Positions 1-10,195 of a stretch of 54,237 bases of DNA are shown one piece after another; position 1 is the stretch's first letter; the number at the start of each line of letters is the position of its first letter. Position numbers and translations under genes: made by a program. This DNA comes from a virus, in the IMG/VR virus record IMGVR_UViG_3300046169_000074, positions 1 to 54,237 of that record. One strand, written 5' to 3'. Under the pieces are notes generated by a model that worked only from the letters and a program-made list of their open reading frames with translations, was not told the DNA's origin and did no database searches.

Positions 1-3000
1 GGGTTATGTCAAACACTATGTTCGACAAGCTAAACGACTCTACTAGTGTTGAAGACGATAACGGAGGTGTTGTTACCACATTGACTAGCGGTAATAATAT
101 AAGCATATCAGCTACGGGTGAAATATCATCTGAGGCTGTTACTACTAATACTACTTACGGTTTAGGTACTAGTAATGGTGTTACAGCTGGTGATATTGAA
201 TTAAATCTAGATGCTAGCGGTACAGCTAGTGATTCAACAGTTACTATAAGACCAGGCACAGGTATAAGTTTATCTCAAGCCTCGGATGTTTTAACTATAA
301 CTAACGATGTAACCGATACCACGTATGGTTTAGCTACAGCTTTCCAATGATGGATTGATGTCGTCATCAGACTACAGCAAGTTATTCGGTATAGACTCTG
401 GCGCTCAGGTAAATGTGAAGCCAGATTGGACGGCTGCTGTAGGTGCGTCAAGTGAGATATTAAATAAACCCTACTATACCTTCTGGTAATCAAATAGTAG
501 ACTGGACTACAGACCAAGGTGGTGTTGTAGAGATAGATCCGGCTAACTTCCCTAGCAGTGGTTGGGGAGCTCCATACTCTACATACGCCGCGAAGTTACA
601 GGGTCAGTAGTGAGGCAAGGCCTTGCTACAACTCATAAAGGTGCTATATTATTCTCTAACAGTTCTGACCCAAGTGGTAGTACGCCTAGTTATGTTAGAG
701 CTGATGATGACTTTTACTATAAACACCATACAAACCAGCTTTTTATAAACGAGGTGGTTGGTGACTTAACAGGTACGGCAGATAAAGTTAAAATTACTGA
801 TCATACTAGTAATACTGACGCGTCTTATTACTTAACGTTCTCGGATGGTAGAACTAGTAGCGAGGATTTGGAAGCTGACGTTGGTTTGAAATACAATCCT
901 TTTGAAGGTAAATTATACGTTAGTAGTTTATCTGGTAGTGCTAGCTCAGCGGTGTATGCTAATAAAATAAAATTACAAGAAGAAACGTATATAGATGTTA
1001 ACGACGACCCTACTAAAATGCGAATGGTGTTTGCTGAGGGTGCGAGCTTGGATAGTACTAGCATATCGGCTAATACTTACTATGCACCTAATGATGAGTT
1101 TGTTTACGACACTACAAATAATAAATTAATAGTACCCAACGTAGAGGCAACTTCATTTACCGGAGGTCTTACTGGTAATGTAACTGGCAATCTTACTGGT
1201 TCAGCTACTAAACTAAAGGTGACCAGCGACGACGTATCTACAACCGCTCACAGATTAACTTTTAGCGCCGGCTATGGTAATAGTCAAAGCATGGAATCGT
1301 CTAGTGGTTTAACATTTAAACCAAGTACTGGTGATTTAGTTTCCACGTTATTTACAGGTGCTTTAGTAGGTAATGCTGACACGGCAACTACTGCTACTAC
1401 CGCTACTACTGCTACCACAGCTACTACTGCTACTAATATAGTGGTAACTGACGATGAAAGTACTAACGCTAATCAAGCTTTACTATTTGCTAACTCATTA
1501 AATGGTAGTACCTCAACTGGCGCTAAAAGCGATGGTGATTTATATTACAACCCTAGCACAAGTACGCTACATACACCTTTAATGAAGGGTGACGTAGACG
1601 GTAAAGTTGTTTTTGATATTGTAAACGATGAGGGAACTACTATACCTTTAGGTTCACCTCTATATAGTAAGGGTGAGCTTGGGGCTAGTGGAGTCGTCAA
1701 AGTAGGTATAGCTGATTGTGATGACGTTAATAAAATGCCTTGTATAGGTTTAGCGTTATCTGAATTAGGTACTCAAGAAGACATTGACGATAGAGGCTTA
1801 GGTATAGTTACCGGAGTGTTGAATAGTAGTGCTAATAACACAGCGTTATCTTCGTTTACAAACTTAGTGGTAGGTGATACTTTATACGTTAGTAGTTCTG
1901 GTGGTTTAACACAGACAAAACCAACTGGACAATCTAGTCAAATACAAAACGTAGGTATAGTATTAAAAACTAACAGTACTAAGTGCCAAGGTTTAAAGGT
2001 TAGTGCTATTGGTAGGTCTAATGACGTACCTAATCTAGATCAAGACTATTTGTTTATAGGTAACGCATCTAATCAAGCTGTAGCTACGAGTGCACCTATG
2101 GTTAGTGTTATAACAGCTGCTGACGCCGCCGCCGCGCGAACAGAGCTTGGTATAACTGATCAGTTGGCCGCGGGGTCTTCTGGTGATTTACAATATAGAA
2201 ACGCTAGTACAGGTGAATTTGCTGGGACCACTTATGTTGTTTACAGTCCTAGTAATTACGCTGTCCCGCCAAGGTTAACAATAGGTTCTCCAGCTGAATT
2301 TCTTGTCTCTGGACCTGGTGTATTATTTCCAGGGCTTGTTAGTAATGCTACTCAAACCCACGTAGTTGGTATTGACAGTAATGGTAAGTTGTACAAGCAA
2401 GCTGCTGGTACGGGGACGGGAACAGGCCAAGCAGCTGGACCTGGTAGTGCTATTCAATTTAGAGCTTCCGGTACGGGTGTAACCGCTGGTGTTACTGAGT
2501 TTCAATTTTTAGGCGATTCAATTGGTAAAAAACTGTATGTTGAAGGTAGGGCTACGATAGGAGATTCTGCCAATATAGCTTCAGGCGTTTATGCTTTAGC
2601 TATAGGTACCAACACTAGAGCTCTTTCTCAAGACGCTTTCGCACTTGGTGAAGACGCTATAGCTTCTGGTAGACAAAGTATAGCCGGTGGATATGACTGT
2701 ACAGCAAGTGGAGCCGCGTCTTTTGCTATTGGAGCTTTAACAACTGCTTCAGGAGAGAGAGCAATAGCATTTGGTGCAAACAATGAAGTTGAATCCATAG
2801 ATGGTGTTGTTATGGGGCAGAGTCATTCTGTAACTCAAGATAGTGCAAGGTCTTTAACTCTTGGTTTTGAAAACACTAACCATGCGCCTAACACCCTTTT
2901 GATGGGTCAAGAGAATATTATCAACAAAACCTTTGTAGACGGGTCAGCAGGTGCTGGTGTGGGTTCATTTGTTGGTGGATATTCAAACCAAACAATGTCT

Positions 3001-3681
3001 AATGATGGTATTATTTTCGGCTCTCTATGTAATGGTAATTTAGGTAGCCCCGGTTCTGATAACTCTAAAAACCAATTCTTATTTGGTTTAGGTTTGGCAA
3101 TACCAAAAAATAATGCAGGTGACGCAGCGGGACAAAGTCAAACAGTCGTAGGTAAATACAACTCAGACCAAAACCAAGCTCACACTTTGTTTGCAGTAGG
3201 TAATGGAACTTCTACTGTAAGAGCCAACGCCTTTCTTGTAGATGACGCGGGGAGAGTAGGTATTGGTTATGATTTACCAACATATACATTGGATGTTGTT
3301 GGTGATGCAAGAAAATCAATAGGTGGCTCTACTTGGGCGACAACTTCTGATGAGAGAGTAAAGAAAAATATTAGACCATACGAAAAGGGCTTATCAGAAA
3401 TAACACAAATAGAAACTAAGGTTTTTAACTATAATGGTAAAGGTGGTACTATTGATGATTCAATAGACAACGTAGGTGTAATAGCACAAGAAATATCAAA
3501 AGTTTTTCCTAACACAGTAGAAGCGTATAACTCTAAATTAGATAAAAACGATGATGAGGAAACAGAGATATTATCTTTCAACCCTAACGAATTAACTTAT
3601 GCTTTAATTAACTCGGTAAAAGAATTAAACGAAGAAATAAAAGCTTTAAAACAAGAAATACAACAATTAAAAAATAGTTAA
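1..3681 (+). CDS. Tail fibre with YadA-like repeats and C-terminal S74 chaperone (5' partial, frameshifted)
   Basis: Receptor-binding fibre or side fibre. The frame runs off the left edge. Three single-base shifts are needed to keep one reading frame: an extra T in TTT 341-343, an extra C in CCC 469-471, and a missing base near 587-592. The N-terminal part has repeated beta-rich fibre units. Residues coded at about 2580-2800 carry repeats of the A-x-G-x-x-A-x-A-x-G type seen in YadA/Hep_Hag trimeric adhesin heads. Bases 3340-3681 encode a Peptidase_S74 intramolecular chaperone (TSDERVKKNI with the Ser/Lys pair, then a coiled-coil end rich in K, E and L). In this family the chaperone trimerises the fibre and cleaves itself off. 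The fibre function is well supported; the receptor is unknown. Confidence 0.85.
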
Positions 3682-3682
3682 T

Positions 3683-3973
3683 ATGGCTAAGTACAACAAT
3701 ATAGTAACGGCTGACACTCACACATTAACTCCATTAGCTTCTGGTTTTGGTAGTATATCTAGTATTTATATATCAAACAATGATAGTAATAGTACGGATA
3801 TAGATGTGTTCTTAGACACCGGTACTAACCAATATTACTTCGTAAAAGGGTTAAATATACCGGCTAACACTTCTTTAGTCTTAGAGGATAGTATACCTTT
3901 TGATTCTAACACTTATAGTTTAAAAATAACAAACACTGGTTTGACACCAAATTTAACCGTAATAATAACTTAA
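3683..3973 (+). CDS. Hypothetical protein, 96 aa, fibre-linked
   Basis: Starts one base after the fibre stop and reads as a beta-rich, Ser/Thr/Asn-rich protein with no cysteine and no membrane segment. Its composition resembles the neighbouring structural genes, so it may be a small virion or fibre-associated protein. I do not recognise the family. Confidence 0.7.
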   Translation: MAKYNNIVTADTHTLTPLASGFGSISSIYISNNDSNSTDIDVFLDTGTNQYYFVKGLNIPANTSLVLEDSIPFDSNTYSLKITNTGLTPNLTVIIT

Positions 3974-3974
3974 C

Positions 3975-4301
3975 ATGGAAGAAAATAAATTAGATATAAC
4001 AGAAGGTTCTAAGATAAACTTAGACATTAAAAGTTTAATAGGTATAGTAATGGGTATCGTTTCGCTAGCTGGGATATGGTTTACATTGACAGCTGAAATA
4101 GATCAGCTACAATTAGACGTTGTTCGCATGCAAGACGCTGTTAAGTTGAACGAGGAGTTTAGAATCAAATGGCCCCGTGGCGAGATGGGTGCATTACCAG
4201 ATGACGCTAAGCAAGATTTAAAAATAGAGTACCTACAAGAAGATGTAGAGTATTTAGAAGGTGTAGTTAAGGCTATAGAAATAGAGCAAGCTAAGAAGTA
4301 G
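3975..4301 (+). CDS. Membrane-anchored coiled-coil protein (possible holin or spanin component)
   Basis: 108 aa. A single hydrophobic segment at about residues 20-41 (IKSLIGIVMGIVSLAGIWF) is followed by a charged, heptad-like region rich in E, D, L and V. It sits one base after the upstream gene and 46 bases before the endolysin, so a lysis role (pinholin, spanin or anchor) is plausible by position. Nothing in the sequence proves it. Three other membrane proteins of the window also compete for the holin role. Confidence 0.65.
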   Translation: MEENKLDITEGSKINLDIKSLIGIVMGIVSLAGIWFTLTAEIDQLQLDVVRMQDAVKLNEEFRIKWPRGEMGALPDDAKQDLKIEYLQEDVEYLEGVVKAIEIEQAKK

Positions 4302-4347
4302 TTATTTGTAGTGATTATAGTATTAAGACTAAATTATTTTATAATAT

Positions 4348-4803
4348 ATGAGACTAAGTAAAAACTTTGTACTGTCAGAGATTACTAGAAGTAGTACTGC
4401 GGTAAGATTAGGAATAAACAATGGACCAGATAAAGAGCATTTACAAAACATTCAGCATCTTATTACGCAAATTGTACAACCGATGCGAGACGATTTGGGT
4501 CCTATTCGCATTAGTTCTGGTTATCGCAGCCCAGTACTCAATTCTACCATTGGTGGTAGTAACAAGAGTCAGCATTGTAAAGGCCAAGCTCTGGATCTCC
4601 AGTTTTGGGAAGGTGGAAAAATGAATAATAAAAAGATTTATGATTGGATAATAGACAGTGGTTTAGAGTTCGATCAAATGATAAACGAGTTTGATTTTGC
4701 TTGGATACATTTATCGTTAAAAATAGAAGGTAATAGGAAACAAATCCTAGAAGCTTATAAAGACGATAATAACAAAACAAAATACAGACTAGCTAATGGA
4801 TAA
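4348..4803 (+). CDS. Endolysin, peptidase M15 family (D-Ala-D-Ala carboxypeptidase-like)
   Basis: 151 aa, the usual size for single-domain phage M15_3 peptidases, which cut peptidoglycan peptide cross-links. The zinc-binding pattern is visible: His76 and Asp83 in SQHCKGQALDL and His121 in WIHLS, plus the conserved SSGYRSP segment at about residues 56-62. No signal peptide, so it needs a holin to reach the wall. Its last codons overlap the PhoH start (TAATGGATAA). Confidence 0.9.
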   Translation: MRLSKNFVLSEITRSSTAVRLGINNGPDKEHLQNIQHLITQIVQPMRDDLGPIRISSGYRSPVLNSTIGGSNKSQHCKGQALDLQFWEGGKMNNKKIYDWIIDSGLEFDQMINEFDFAWIHLSLKIEGNRKQILEAYKDDNNKTKYRLANG

Positions 4804-5452
4804 TAAAAGTAAGAAACCACCAAAAGGTAATATAAAATTTAATATAACTTTATCGGAAGAACAAAAAGCAGCTAAAGAGCAGATAATGAATCATGCTTTT
4901 AGCTTTGTTGTCGGCAAGGCTGGTAGTGGTAAAACATTACTAGCTGTTCAAGTAGCTTTAGATATGTACTTTAAAAGACAGTACAATAAAATAGTTATTA
5001 CTAGACCAACTGTCTCAACTGAAGACAACGGGTTTCTACCTGGTACTGAAAAAGAGAAGTTGGAACCTTGGCTCGTACCGATTATGTCTAACATGCGGAA
5101 AGTCTATAACAAACCTGATAAGCTTAAAACTATGGTTGACAGCGAAGAGGTTGAGTTAGTTTCGTTAACGCATTTTAGAGGTAGAACATTTGACAACGCC
5201 GTGGTTATTGTAGATGAGTTTCAAAACTTAACTAAGTCACAATTAAGAATGGCTTTAGGTAGATTAGGTAAAGACTCTATTATGATTTTCTGCGGTGACA
5301 ACCAACAAGTAGATCTTAAAGATGCATTTAACTCAGCTATAGATGATGTACCTAAGATAAACAATTGCAAGCATGTTTATAAAGTCATACTGAAAGACAA
5401 CCATAGACATAAAGCTATAGATGAAGTATTAGAATTATTAACAGGATATTGA
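4796..5452 (+). CDS. phoH: PhoH-like P-loop ATPase
   Basis: 218 aa. Walker A is GKAGSGKT at residues 40-47 and Walker B is VIVDEFQN near residue 138, followed by the GDNQQVDL segment typical of PhoH. PhoH-like ATPases are common in marine phages; an RNA-helicase or RNase-linked role is proposed, but their phage function is unsettled. The start overlaps the endolysin stop by 8 bases, so the two are translationally coupled. Confidence 0.92.
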   Translation: MDNKSKKPPKGNIKFNITLSEEQKAAKEQIMNHAFSFVVGKAGSGKTLLAVQVALDMYFKRQYNKIVITRPTVSTEDNGFLPGTEKEKLEPWLVPIMSNMRKVYNKPDKLKTMVDSEEVELVSLTHFRGRTFDNAVVIVDEFQNLTKSQLRMALGRLGKDSIMIFCGDNQQVDLKDAFNSAIDDVPKINNCKHVYKVILKDNHRHKAIDEVLELLTGY

Positions 5453-5453
5453 T

Positions 5454-5750
5454 ATGGCAAGATTAGACAAATCAAAAATGGCTTGCAACAAGCCTAGGAA
5501 GTCACCTAAAGCGGGTAAGAAGAAAGTAGTTAAAGCTTGTAGTGGTGGTAAAGAAAAATTAATACACTTTGGCGCTAGCGGTTATGGCCACAACTACTCG
5601 GCTGCTGCTAGAAAAAGCTTTAGAGCTAGACATAAATGTGGTCAAGCAAAAGATAAGCTATCAGCTAGATATTGGGCTTGTAAAAATTTATGGGCAGGTA
5701 AAGGTGGTAGCACTAAGTCTAGCCCTAAAGGTAAAAAGGGTAAGTACTAA
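5454..5750 (+). CDS. Small basic Cys-containing phage protein (DUF6321-like)
   Basis: 98 aa, strongly basic (many K, R and G), with Cys near residues 11, 29, 62 and 75 and a block resembling S-F-x-A-R-H-x-C...L-S-A-x-Y-W-A. I recognise this pattern from a domain of unknown function in Bacteroidota and marine phages; the DUF number is from memory. A nucleic-acid-binding or packaged role would fit the charge. It is the last gene before the terminator at 5752. Confidence 0.75.
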   Translation: MARLDKSKMACNKPRKSPKAGKKKVVKACSGGKEKLIHFGASGYGHNYSAAARKSFRARHKCGQAKDKLSARYWACKNLWAGKGGSTKSSPKGKKGKY

Positions 5751-5751
5751 A

Positions 5752-5782
5752 AAAGGGAGGTTATTAAGCCTCCCTTTATTAA
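5752..5782 (+). terminator. Rho-independent terminator closing the left + operon
   Basis: A 9-bp stem, AAAGGGAGG (5752-5760) with CCTCCCTTT (5769-5777), loop TTATTAAG, followed by an A/T-rich tail. It lies directly after the small basic gene and before the convergent nrdA gene, where a terminator is expected. The U-tract is short. Confidence 0.75.
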
Positions 5783-5838
5783 TATAAACTTAACTTTAAG
5801 TTAGTTAACTGCTGAATCGTTTTAGTAATTATCTAGCT

Positions 5839-5913
5839 ATGAAAAGAAAAGTTGAAATAAGTAAACTACTATATGTAGTAATAATGATCGTGGCTTACGC
5901 TGTATCGATCTAA
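5839..5913 (+). CDS. Possible 24-aa membrane micro-protein
   Basis: The frame starts with the basic stretch MKRKVEIS and continues as a hydrophobic segment (LLYVVIMIVAYAV). It overlaps the last bases of the convergent nrdA. It lies downstream of the terminator, so it would need read-through or its own promoter. Support is only the ORF and its transmembrane pattern, which matches other micro-proteins of this phage. Confidence 0.35.
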   Translation: MKRKVEISKLLYVVIMIVAYAVSI

Positions 5914-7536
5914 CCTTCGCAAGAAGAACACTCTAGTATATTCCTACTAAATGCTTGTGCAGAGCTTTTACTAAATTGATAGTATAAAGTTTTAACACCT
6001 TCCTTCCAAGCATATAAATACAACTGATTAATATCTTTAGCTGGTACACTAGGATCTATCATTAAGTTTAGGCTTTGTGATTGATCTATATACTTCTGTC
6101 TTTGAGCAGCTTGTAATACTATTTCTTTAGGTGATATTTCTACAAACGACTTGAAAACTTCTTTAGTCGGAAAATTTAAATGCTGAACCGAACCATCCTT
6201 GTTTAGTATATCCTCCCAAACTTCATCTGTATTCAAACCATACTTATCTAGCTCACACTCTAAAAAGGGGTTTTTATATACTGTTTTAGACTTAGCTAAA
6301 TCCTTTACAAAGTAATTAGACTTGATAGGTTCAATACCCATACTAACTGCTCCGTGGATGAATGAGCTAGATTTAGTAGGTGCAATAGCCATTAATGTTG
6401 TGTTTGCAAAACCTTCGCGTATACATTCATATCCCTTGTATTCAGAGAGCCATTTAGAAGCCGTCTCTGATCGTTCTTTTATAGTCTTGAATATTTCATT
6501 GTTCAAAGCTTTAGCCTGCAGAGAATCAAAGTTTATTAACTTAGATTGAAACAGAGAATGGTAACCTAAAACTCCTACGCCAATAGCTCTATGCTGTGAA
6601 GCAAACCTATTAGCTCTAGCTAAACCAGGTAGCGTAGCAGATTTGACAATGAACTCATCTAAAACAGCATTTAAAAACTGAGTATATACCTCAATAGCGT
6701 CAGTGCTTTTAATTTCATCCCAGTGTAACAGGTTAATAGAACCTAAACAACACACGAAAGAGTTGAAGCTATCAGTTGGCAACTGTATTTCAGAGCATAA
6801 GTTTGAAGCTGTAATATCTAAACCTAACTCTTTGTAAGGTGAGTTATTATTAGAGTTGTCTTTAAACATTATGTATGGAAAACCAAACTCAGATCTTCGC
6901 TGAATTATCTTAGCCCAAACTTCTCTCTTCTTTTTACTACCCTTAGACATACTCTGCATCCATTCATCTGTAACGGTGATACCGTATTGTAGATTTTGAA
7001 TAGGGTTTCCTTCTGTACCAATATCCAGAAACTCTAATATATCAGCATGTTCAACAGGTAGATATACAGCACAAGCACCTCTTCTAGCCTCAGCTTGCTT
7101 AGCAAACATCGACAGTGGTATCGTACATACGAGCATAATGAACAGGTCCGTCAGCTTTACCACCAGTTGAAATAACTGTACCTCGTGGTCTTATATTTCC
7201 TAAATAAGCTGATGTTCCTCCTCCATATTTAGACATCATACCGATCTCCCTAGATGCATTTAGAATTGAATCAAGATTGTCATCAATGTTAGATCCGTAA
7301 CAACTAATTGGTAAACCTTTATTTTTACCAAAGTTTATCCACACAGGAGTAGACAAGGAGTAAAAACCCCTTGCCATATAGTCTTCAAACTTCTGAGCGA
7401 ATCCATCTATCTTTAAATGTTTCTCAGCTGTGTTAGCTATATCTTTAATTCTTTGTTCTGGTGTCTCGGTTATGTAACCTCTAGACAAGAACAGCCTGGA
7501 CTCATCATTGAGCCAATAATATTTCTTTCGTTCCAT
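5910..7536 (-). CDS. nrdA: Ribonucleoside-diphosphate reductase, large subunit (joined across one indel)
   Basis: Class I RNR alpha chain, which reduces NDPs to dNDPs together with NrdB. Two frames join at 7104-7106, where an extra T in a TTT run on the coding strand breaks DTTVDV/AKQAEARRG. Joined length is about 541 aa, short because the N-terminal ATP-cone is absent. Catalytic features are visible: Cys in GLPISCYG, the N-x-C-x-E signature in SNLCSEI, Cys in VCCLGS, the YY pair near the C-terminus and the redox Cys pair in ECSSCEG. Without an ATP cone, overall dATP feedback is probably missing. It abuts nrdB. Confidence 0.92.
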
Positions 7537-8519
7537 TAAAATAAATCGTCTGCGGTTATACTTTTACTTTTCTTATTGTAATCAACTGATTTTTTATAGA
7601 AGAAATCACCTTCTTTAGTAGCTGTAATCTCAACATCAAACCACTTAGTTTGTTCAAGGGCTTTTTTATCAACTTCAAACACAGAATCATATCCTATTTT
7701 TTCTAGTGAATTATTGAATCTATTTTTAATAAATTCCTTAATAGTATCTTTACTTAGGAAGCTAAGCTCTCCAGCTTCAAATATCCAGTCTAATACATCG
7801 CACTCAGCTTTATAAGCTTTAGCACATGCTGATTCAATGAGTTGTTTAAAGTCCTCATCAAACCACTCTGGATTTTCTGATCTTATTATATTTATAATTT
7901 CAGCACCAAAGTTACCGTGTATTTCCTCTTCTTTAGATGTTGCTTCAACTACGTTAGATATACCCTTTAGTACATTATTATTCTTATTGAAAGACATCAT
8001 AATCAAAAACTGACTAAACAAGCTAACGTGTTCTATAAATAAAGAAAACAACAATACCGACTTAGTGTACATCTTGTTATCTCTAGATCTAGTACCGTCT
8101 AAGTATTTAGTTAGGTATTTTATCCTAGCTTCAATAGCAGGTACATCAACAACTGTTTTAAATTCTTCTTCTAAACCTAGTATCCTAATCAACCTAGCAT
8201 AAGCATCCTTATGTCTAACTTCAGATTCTGCAAATGTCATACCTACATCACCAACCTCAGTGATAGGCATTCGCTTATACATATCAGCCCAAAATGTTTT
8301 AACACTAACTTCTATCTGAGCTATCGATAACATAGTCTTCTTAATTATATCTCGTTCTTGTTCAGATATATTAACCTTGAAGTCTTGTACATCGTCAGTA
8401 AAATTAAACTCAGTATCAATCCAATACGAGTGTCTTATAGCATCTTTGTAATCAAGTAGTTGTGGATATTGATACGGTAATATGTTAACTCTTTTTTCAA
8501 ATATATTATTCTTCTTCAT
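7536..8519 (-). CDS. nrdB: Ribonucleoside-diphosphate reductase, small subunit
   Basis: Radical-generating beta subunit. From the ATG at 8519 the E-x-x-H-x-x-x-Y motif is at Glu100, His103 and Tyr107, so the tyrosyl-radical site is kept, and a second E-x-x-H lies in SKEEEIHG. An upstream TTG at 8534 is in frame, but the ATG gives the short overlap with the preceding gene that is typical here. It precedes nrdA in the same operon, feeding dNTP supply for replication. Confidence 0.95.
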   Translation of the reverse strand: MKKNNIFEKRVNILPYQYPQLLDYKDAIRHSYWIDTEFNFTDDVQDFKVNISEQERDIIKKTMLSIAQIEVSVKTFWADMYKRMPITEVGDVGMTFAESEVRHKDAYARLIRILGLEEEFKTVVDVPAIEARIKYLTKYLDGTRSRDNKMYTKSVLLFSLFIEHVSLFSQFLIMMSFNKNNNVLKGISNVVEATSKEEEIHGNFGAEIINIIRSENPEWFDEDFKQLIESACAKAYKAECDVLDWIFEAGELSFLSKDTIKEFIKNRFNNSLEKIGYDSVFEVDKKALEQTKWFDVEITATKEGDFFYKKSVDYNKKSKSITADDLF

Positions 8520-8667
8520 CGTAGAATTGTTCAATTGTTAAACAAACATCTACGAATGGTAAATAAAATACGTGATTAGATAATTGAGACTCTTCAGTCT
8601 CTGTGTTGTAACTTCTAAACCCTAATAGTATACCAGGGTATAAACCTAATGTCAATGTCCAATTCAT
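8506..8667 (-). CDS. Hypothetical protein, 53 aa
   Basis: Begins MNWTLTLGLYPGILLG and ends with an acidic tail (DEEE). The start is one base after the stop of the nuclease gene and the end overlaps the nrdB start by 14 bases, which argues for a real gene in the operon. The N-terminal third is hydrophobic. Family not recognised. Confidence 0.65.
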   Translation of the reverse strand: MNWTLTLGLYPGILLGFRSYNTETEESQLSNHVFYLPFVDVCLTIEQFYDEEE

Positions 8668-8668
8668 A

Positions 8669-9112
8669 TTACTTTCTTTTTTGTTTAATTAATTCTATAA
8701 CTAAGTCGCATTCCTTTTGGTTTTGAGGCTTGTATAAAGTTACATGTTTCATTTTATGGTTTACATATTTTTTAAACATCTTCCAACGCAAAGGAAAACT
8801 TTCGTTTGCTCGACCTTTAGTTTCTATTACAAAGTCATGGCTAATGAAATCAGGTGTATATTTAATAGGTAGTATTTTTTTACAACCCCTATTTACTAAA
8901 TCGCCTTTACCATTAGCTTGGCGTTCGTAACTTTCTACTTCAAACTCAAAACTTTCTTGCAATGTAAATGTACAACCTTCGTAGTCAGCTTTTATACCAG
9001 CTTCTTTAAGAGCTTTGTACATATACTTTTCTAAGCCAGAAGCGAAGGTGATGCCATCATACACCACCTTCTTAGCTCTTACTGGGCCTTTACGTTTAAC
9101 TCGCTTTTTCAT
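8669..9112 (-). CDS. PD-(D/E)XK nuclease, phage endonuclease I / Holliday-junction resolvase type
   Basis: 147 aa from the ATG at 9112 (an upstream TTG is also in frame). The layout resembles T7 endonuclease I and related resolvases: Glu28 in SGLEKYM, Asp88 in TPDFI, and Glu97/Lys99 in IETKGR. The N-terminus is very basic. The expected role is resolving branched DNA before packaging or in recombination. The ATG overlaps the previous stop. Assignment to the exact family is by motif only. Confidence 0.8.
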   Translation of the reverse strand: MKKRVKRKGPVRAKKVVYDGITFASGLEKYMYKALKEAGIKADYEGCTFTLQESFEFEVESYERQANGKGDLVNRGCKKILPIKYTPDFISHDFVIETKGRANESFPLRWKMFKKYVNHKMKHVTLYKPQNQKECDLVIELIKQKRK

Positions 9113-9395
9113 CCGCAAACTTATCTAGCTTCAACATTTCTTCAGCTATTGATTCTTTAGCTGATTGAAGATATAATATAGCATCCATTAATTCTTCTTG
9201 TACATCATTTAGATAACCGAATAAGTCTTTATGACCACCAGCTCTTTCGTCATTAAGAGTTCTACCATACTTTTGAAAACCTACATCAGATCGTTCTACA
9301 AACTTATCACATACGTTTCTTACTACTGGGTCTCTAAATTTATACATTTTAGATTCTACTGCATCCATACTGTCGTATATTTCTCTGCTACTCAT
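9096..9395 (-). CDS. MazG-like all-alpha NTP pyrophosphohydrolase
   Basis: 99 aa, all helical, with the phage MazG-like pattern: a K-Y-G motif (GFQKYGRTL) followed by LNDVQEELMDAILYL, whose acidic residues would bind Mg. It would hydrolyse NTPs or dNTPs to monophosphates. The start overlaps the previous stop as ATGA. Two other MazG-like segments occur in the block (9392-10195 and 19661-19990). Substrate unknown. Confidence 0.7.
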   Translation of the reverse strand: MSSREIYDSMDAVESKMYKFRDPVVRNVCDKFVERSDVGFQKYGRTLNDERAGGHKDLFGYLNDVQEELMDAILYLQSAKESIAEEMLKLDKFADEKAS

Positions 9396-10195
9396 AAAGA
9401 TTGTTTTACAAAAGTTCCATTAATCATTTTACCTTTCCTGTTTTTAATTTCAGCATAAGCCGCATCAATACATCTCTCGATAGAAGTCTCGGTCATGTGA
9501 GCTAGGTTGGTTAACACTACAACCATATCGCCTATAGCATCAATGATTTCTGCACGATCTTCCTTTAACAAAGCACTACCAAGCTCTCCAGCTTCTTCCA
9601 TTAACTTTAGATACTGTGTTTTAGCATTACCTTCATTGTACAAACCTCTTTCGTGAGCCCATTCACGTATCATAGTAAATCTTAAAGCTTCAGCTTGAGG
9701 TACTTTAACTAGGTCATCAAAGTTCTTAGATTGATCTGACCACGAACCTAGTTTTTTATTGTAAACAAAACACCTATTTTCATTGTAATAAGATGGTTTA
9801 ACATTACTCATTATCCAGTCTACACTTTTAGGTGATAGGACTACGTCACCATATTCAGTACTCCATTCCATACCTATGTTATCAAGCAATTGTCCTTTAA
9901 GCTTGCTCACTGGGCAAGGGAACGTAGTAGTTTGTTCAGTTATATTAATATCCATACTATTTAATTTGGTTTTATTAGGTTTTAAATCTTTATAAGGTGT
10001 TGTATCAACTCTATACCCATATTCTTTTTGAAGATCAATCTCACGCTTAGATATGTAATGCATGTCTTTAGACACGTCTAATATCTCGTACTCATGAGCT
10101 TCGTAACCTTGTTGGTCTGTAACTCTACGTTGTAAATTTTTAGTTACACCAATCTTCTTGCCGGGTATGTGGTAAATGTAATAATTAGGTTCCAT
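9392..10195 (-). CDS. GIY-YIG-like domain fused to MazG pyrophosphohydrolase
   Basis: 267 aa from the ATG at 10195, which overlaps the end of the ThyA-fold gene by 11 bases. The N-terminal ~75 residues start YYIYHIPGKKIGVTKNL followed by basic and E-L-Q-K-E-Y-G-Y elements, the look of a compact GIY-YIG domain; catalytic completeness is uncertain. The C-terminal ~110 residues are MazG: LKLMEEAGELGSALLK, then EIIDAIGDMVVVL, with the E-x-x-E and E-x-x-D metal ligands. Such fusions occur in other phages. Possible roles are nucleotide-pool cleaning and DNA cutting. Confidence 0.8.
   Translation of the reverse strand: MEPNYYIYHIPGKKIGVTKNLQRRVTDQQGYEAHEYEILDVSKDMHYISKREIDLQKEYGYRVDTTPYKDLKPNKTKLNSMDINITEQTTTFPCPVSKLKGQLLDNIGMEWSTEYGDVVLSPKSVDWIMSNVKPSYYNENRCFVYNKKLGSWSDQSKNFDDLVKVPQAEALRFTMIREWAHERGLYNEGNAKTQYLKLMEEAGELGSALLKEDRAEIIDAIGDMVVVLTNLAHMTETSIERCIDAAYAEIKNRKGKMINGTFVKQSL

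Noticed and set aside
828-1064. Antisense ORFs inside the fibre, groEL, terminase-region and scaffold genes
   Set aside because: They are low-complexity Ser/Leu-rich shadows of the real coding frames, with no independent support.
7099-7163. Programmed frameshift or split nrdA
   Set aside because: The same one-base homopolymer surplus occurs in unrelated genes (thyX, exonuclease, muzzle, fibre), with no conserved slippery site or stimulatory structure. Sequence error explains all of them.
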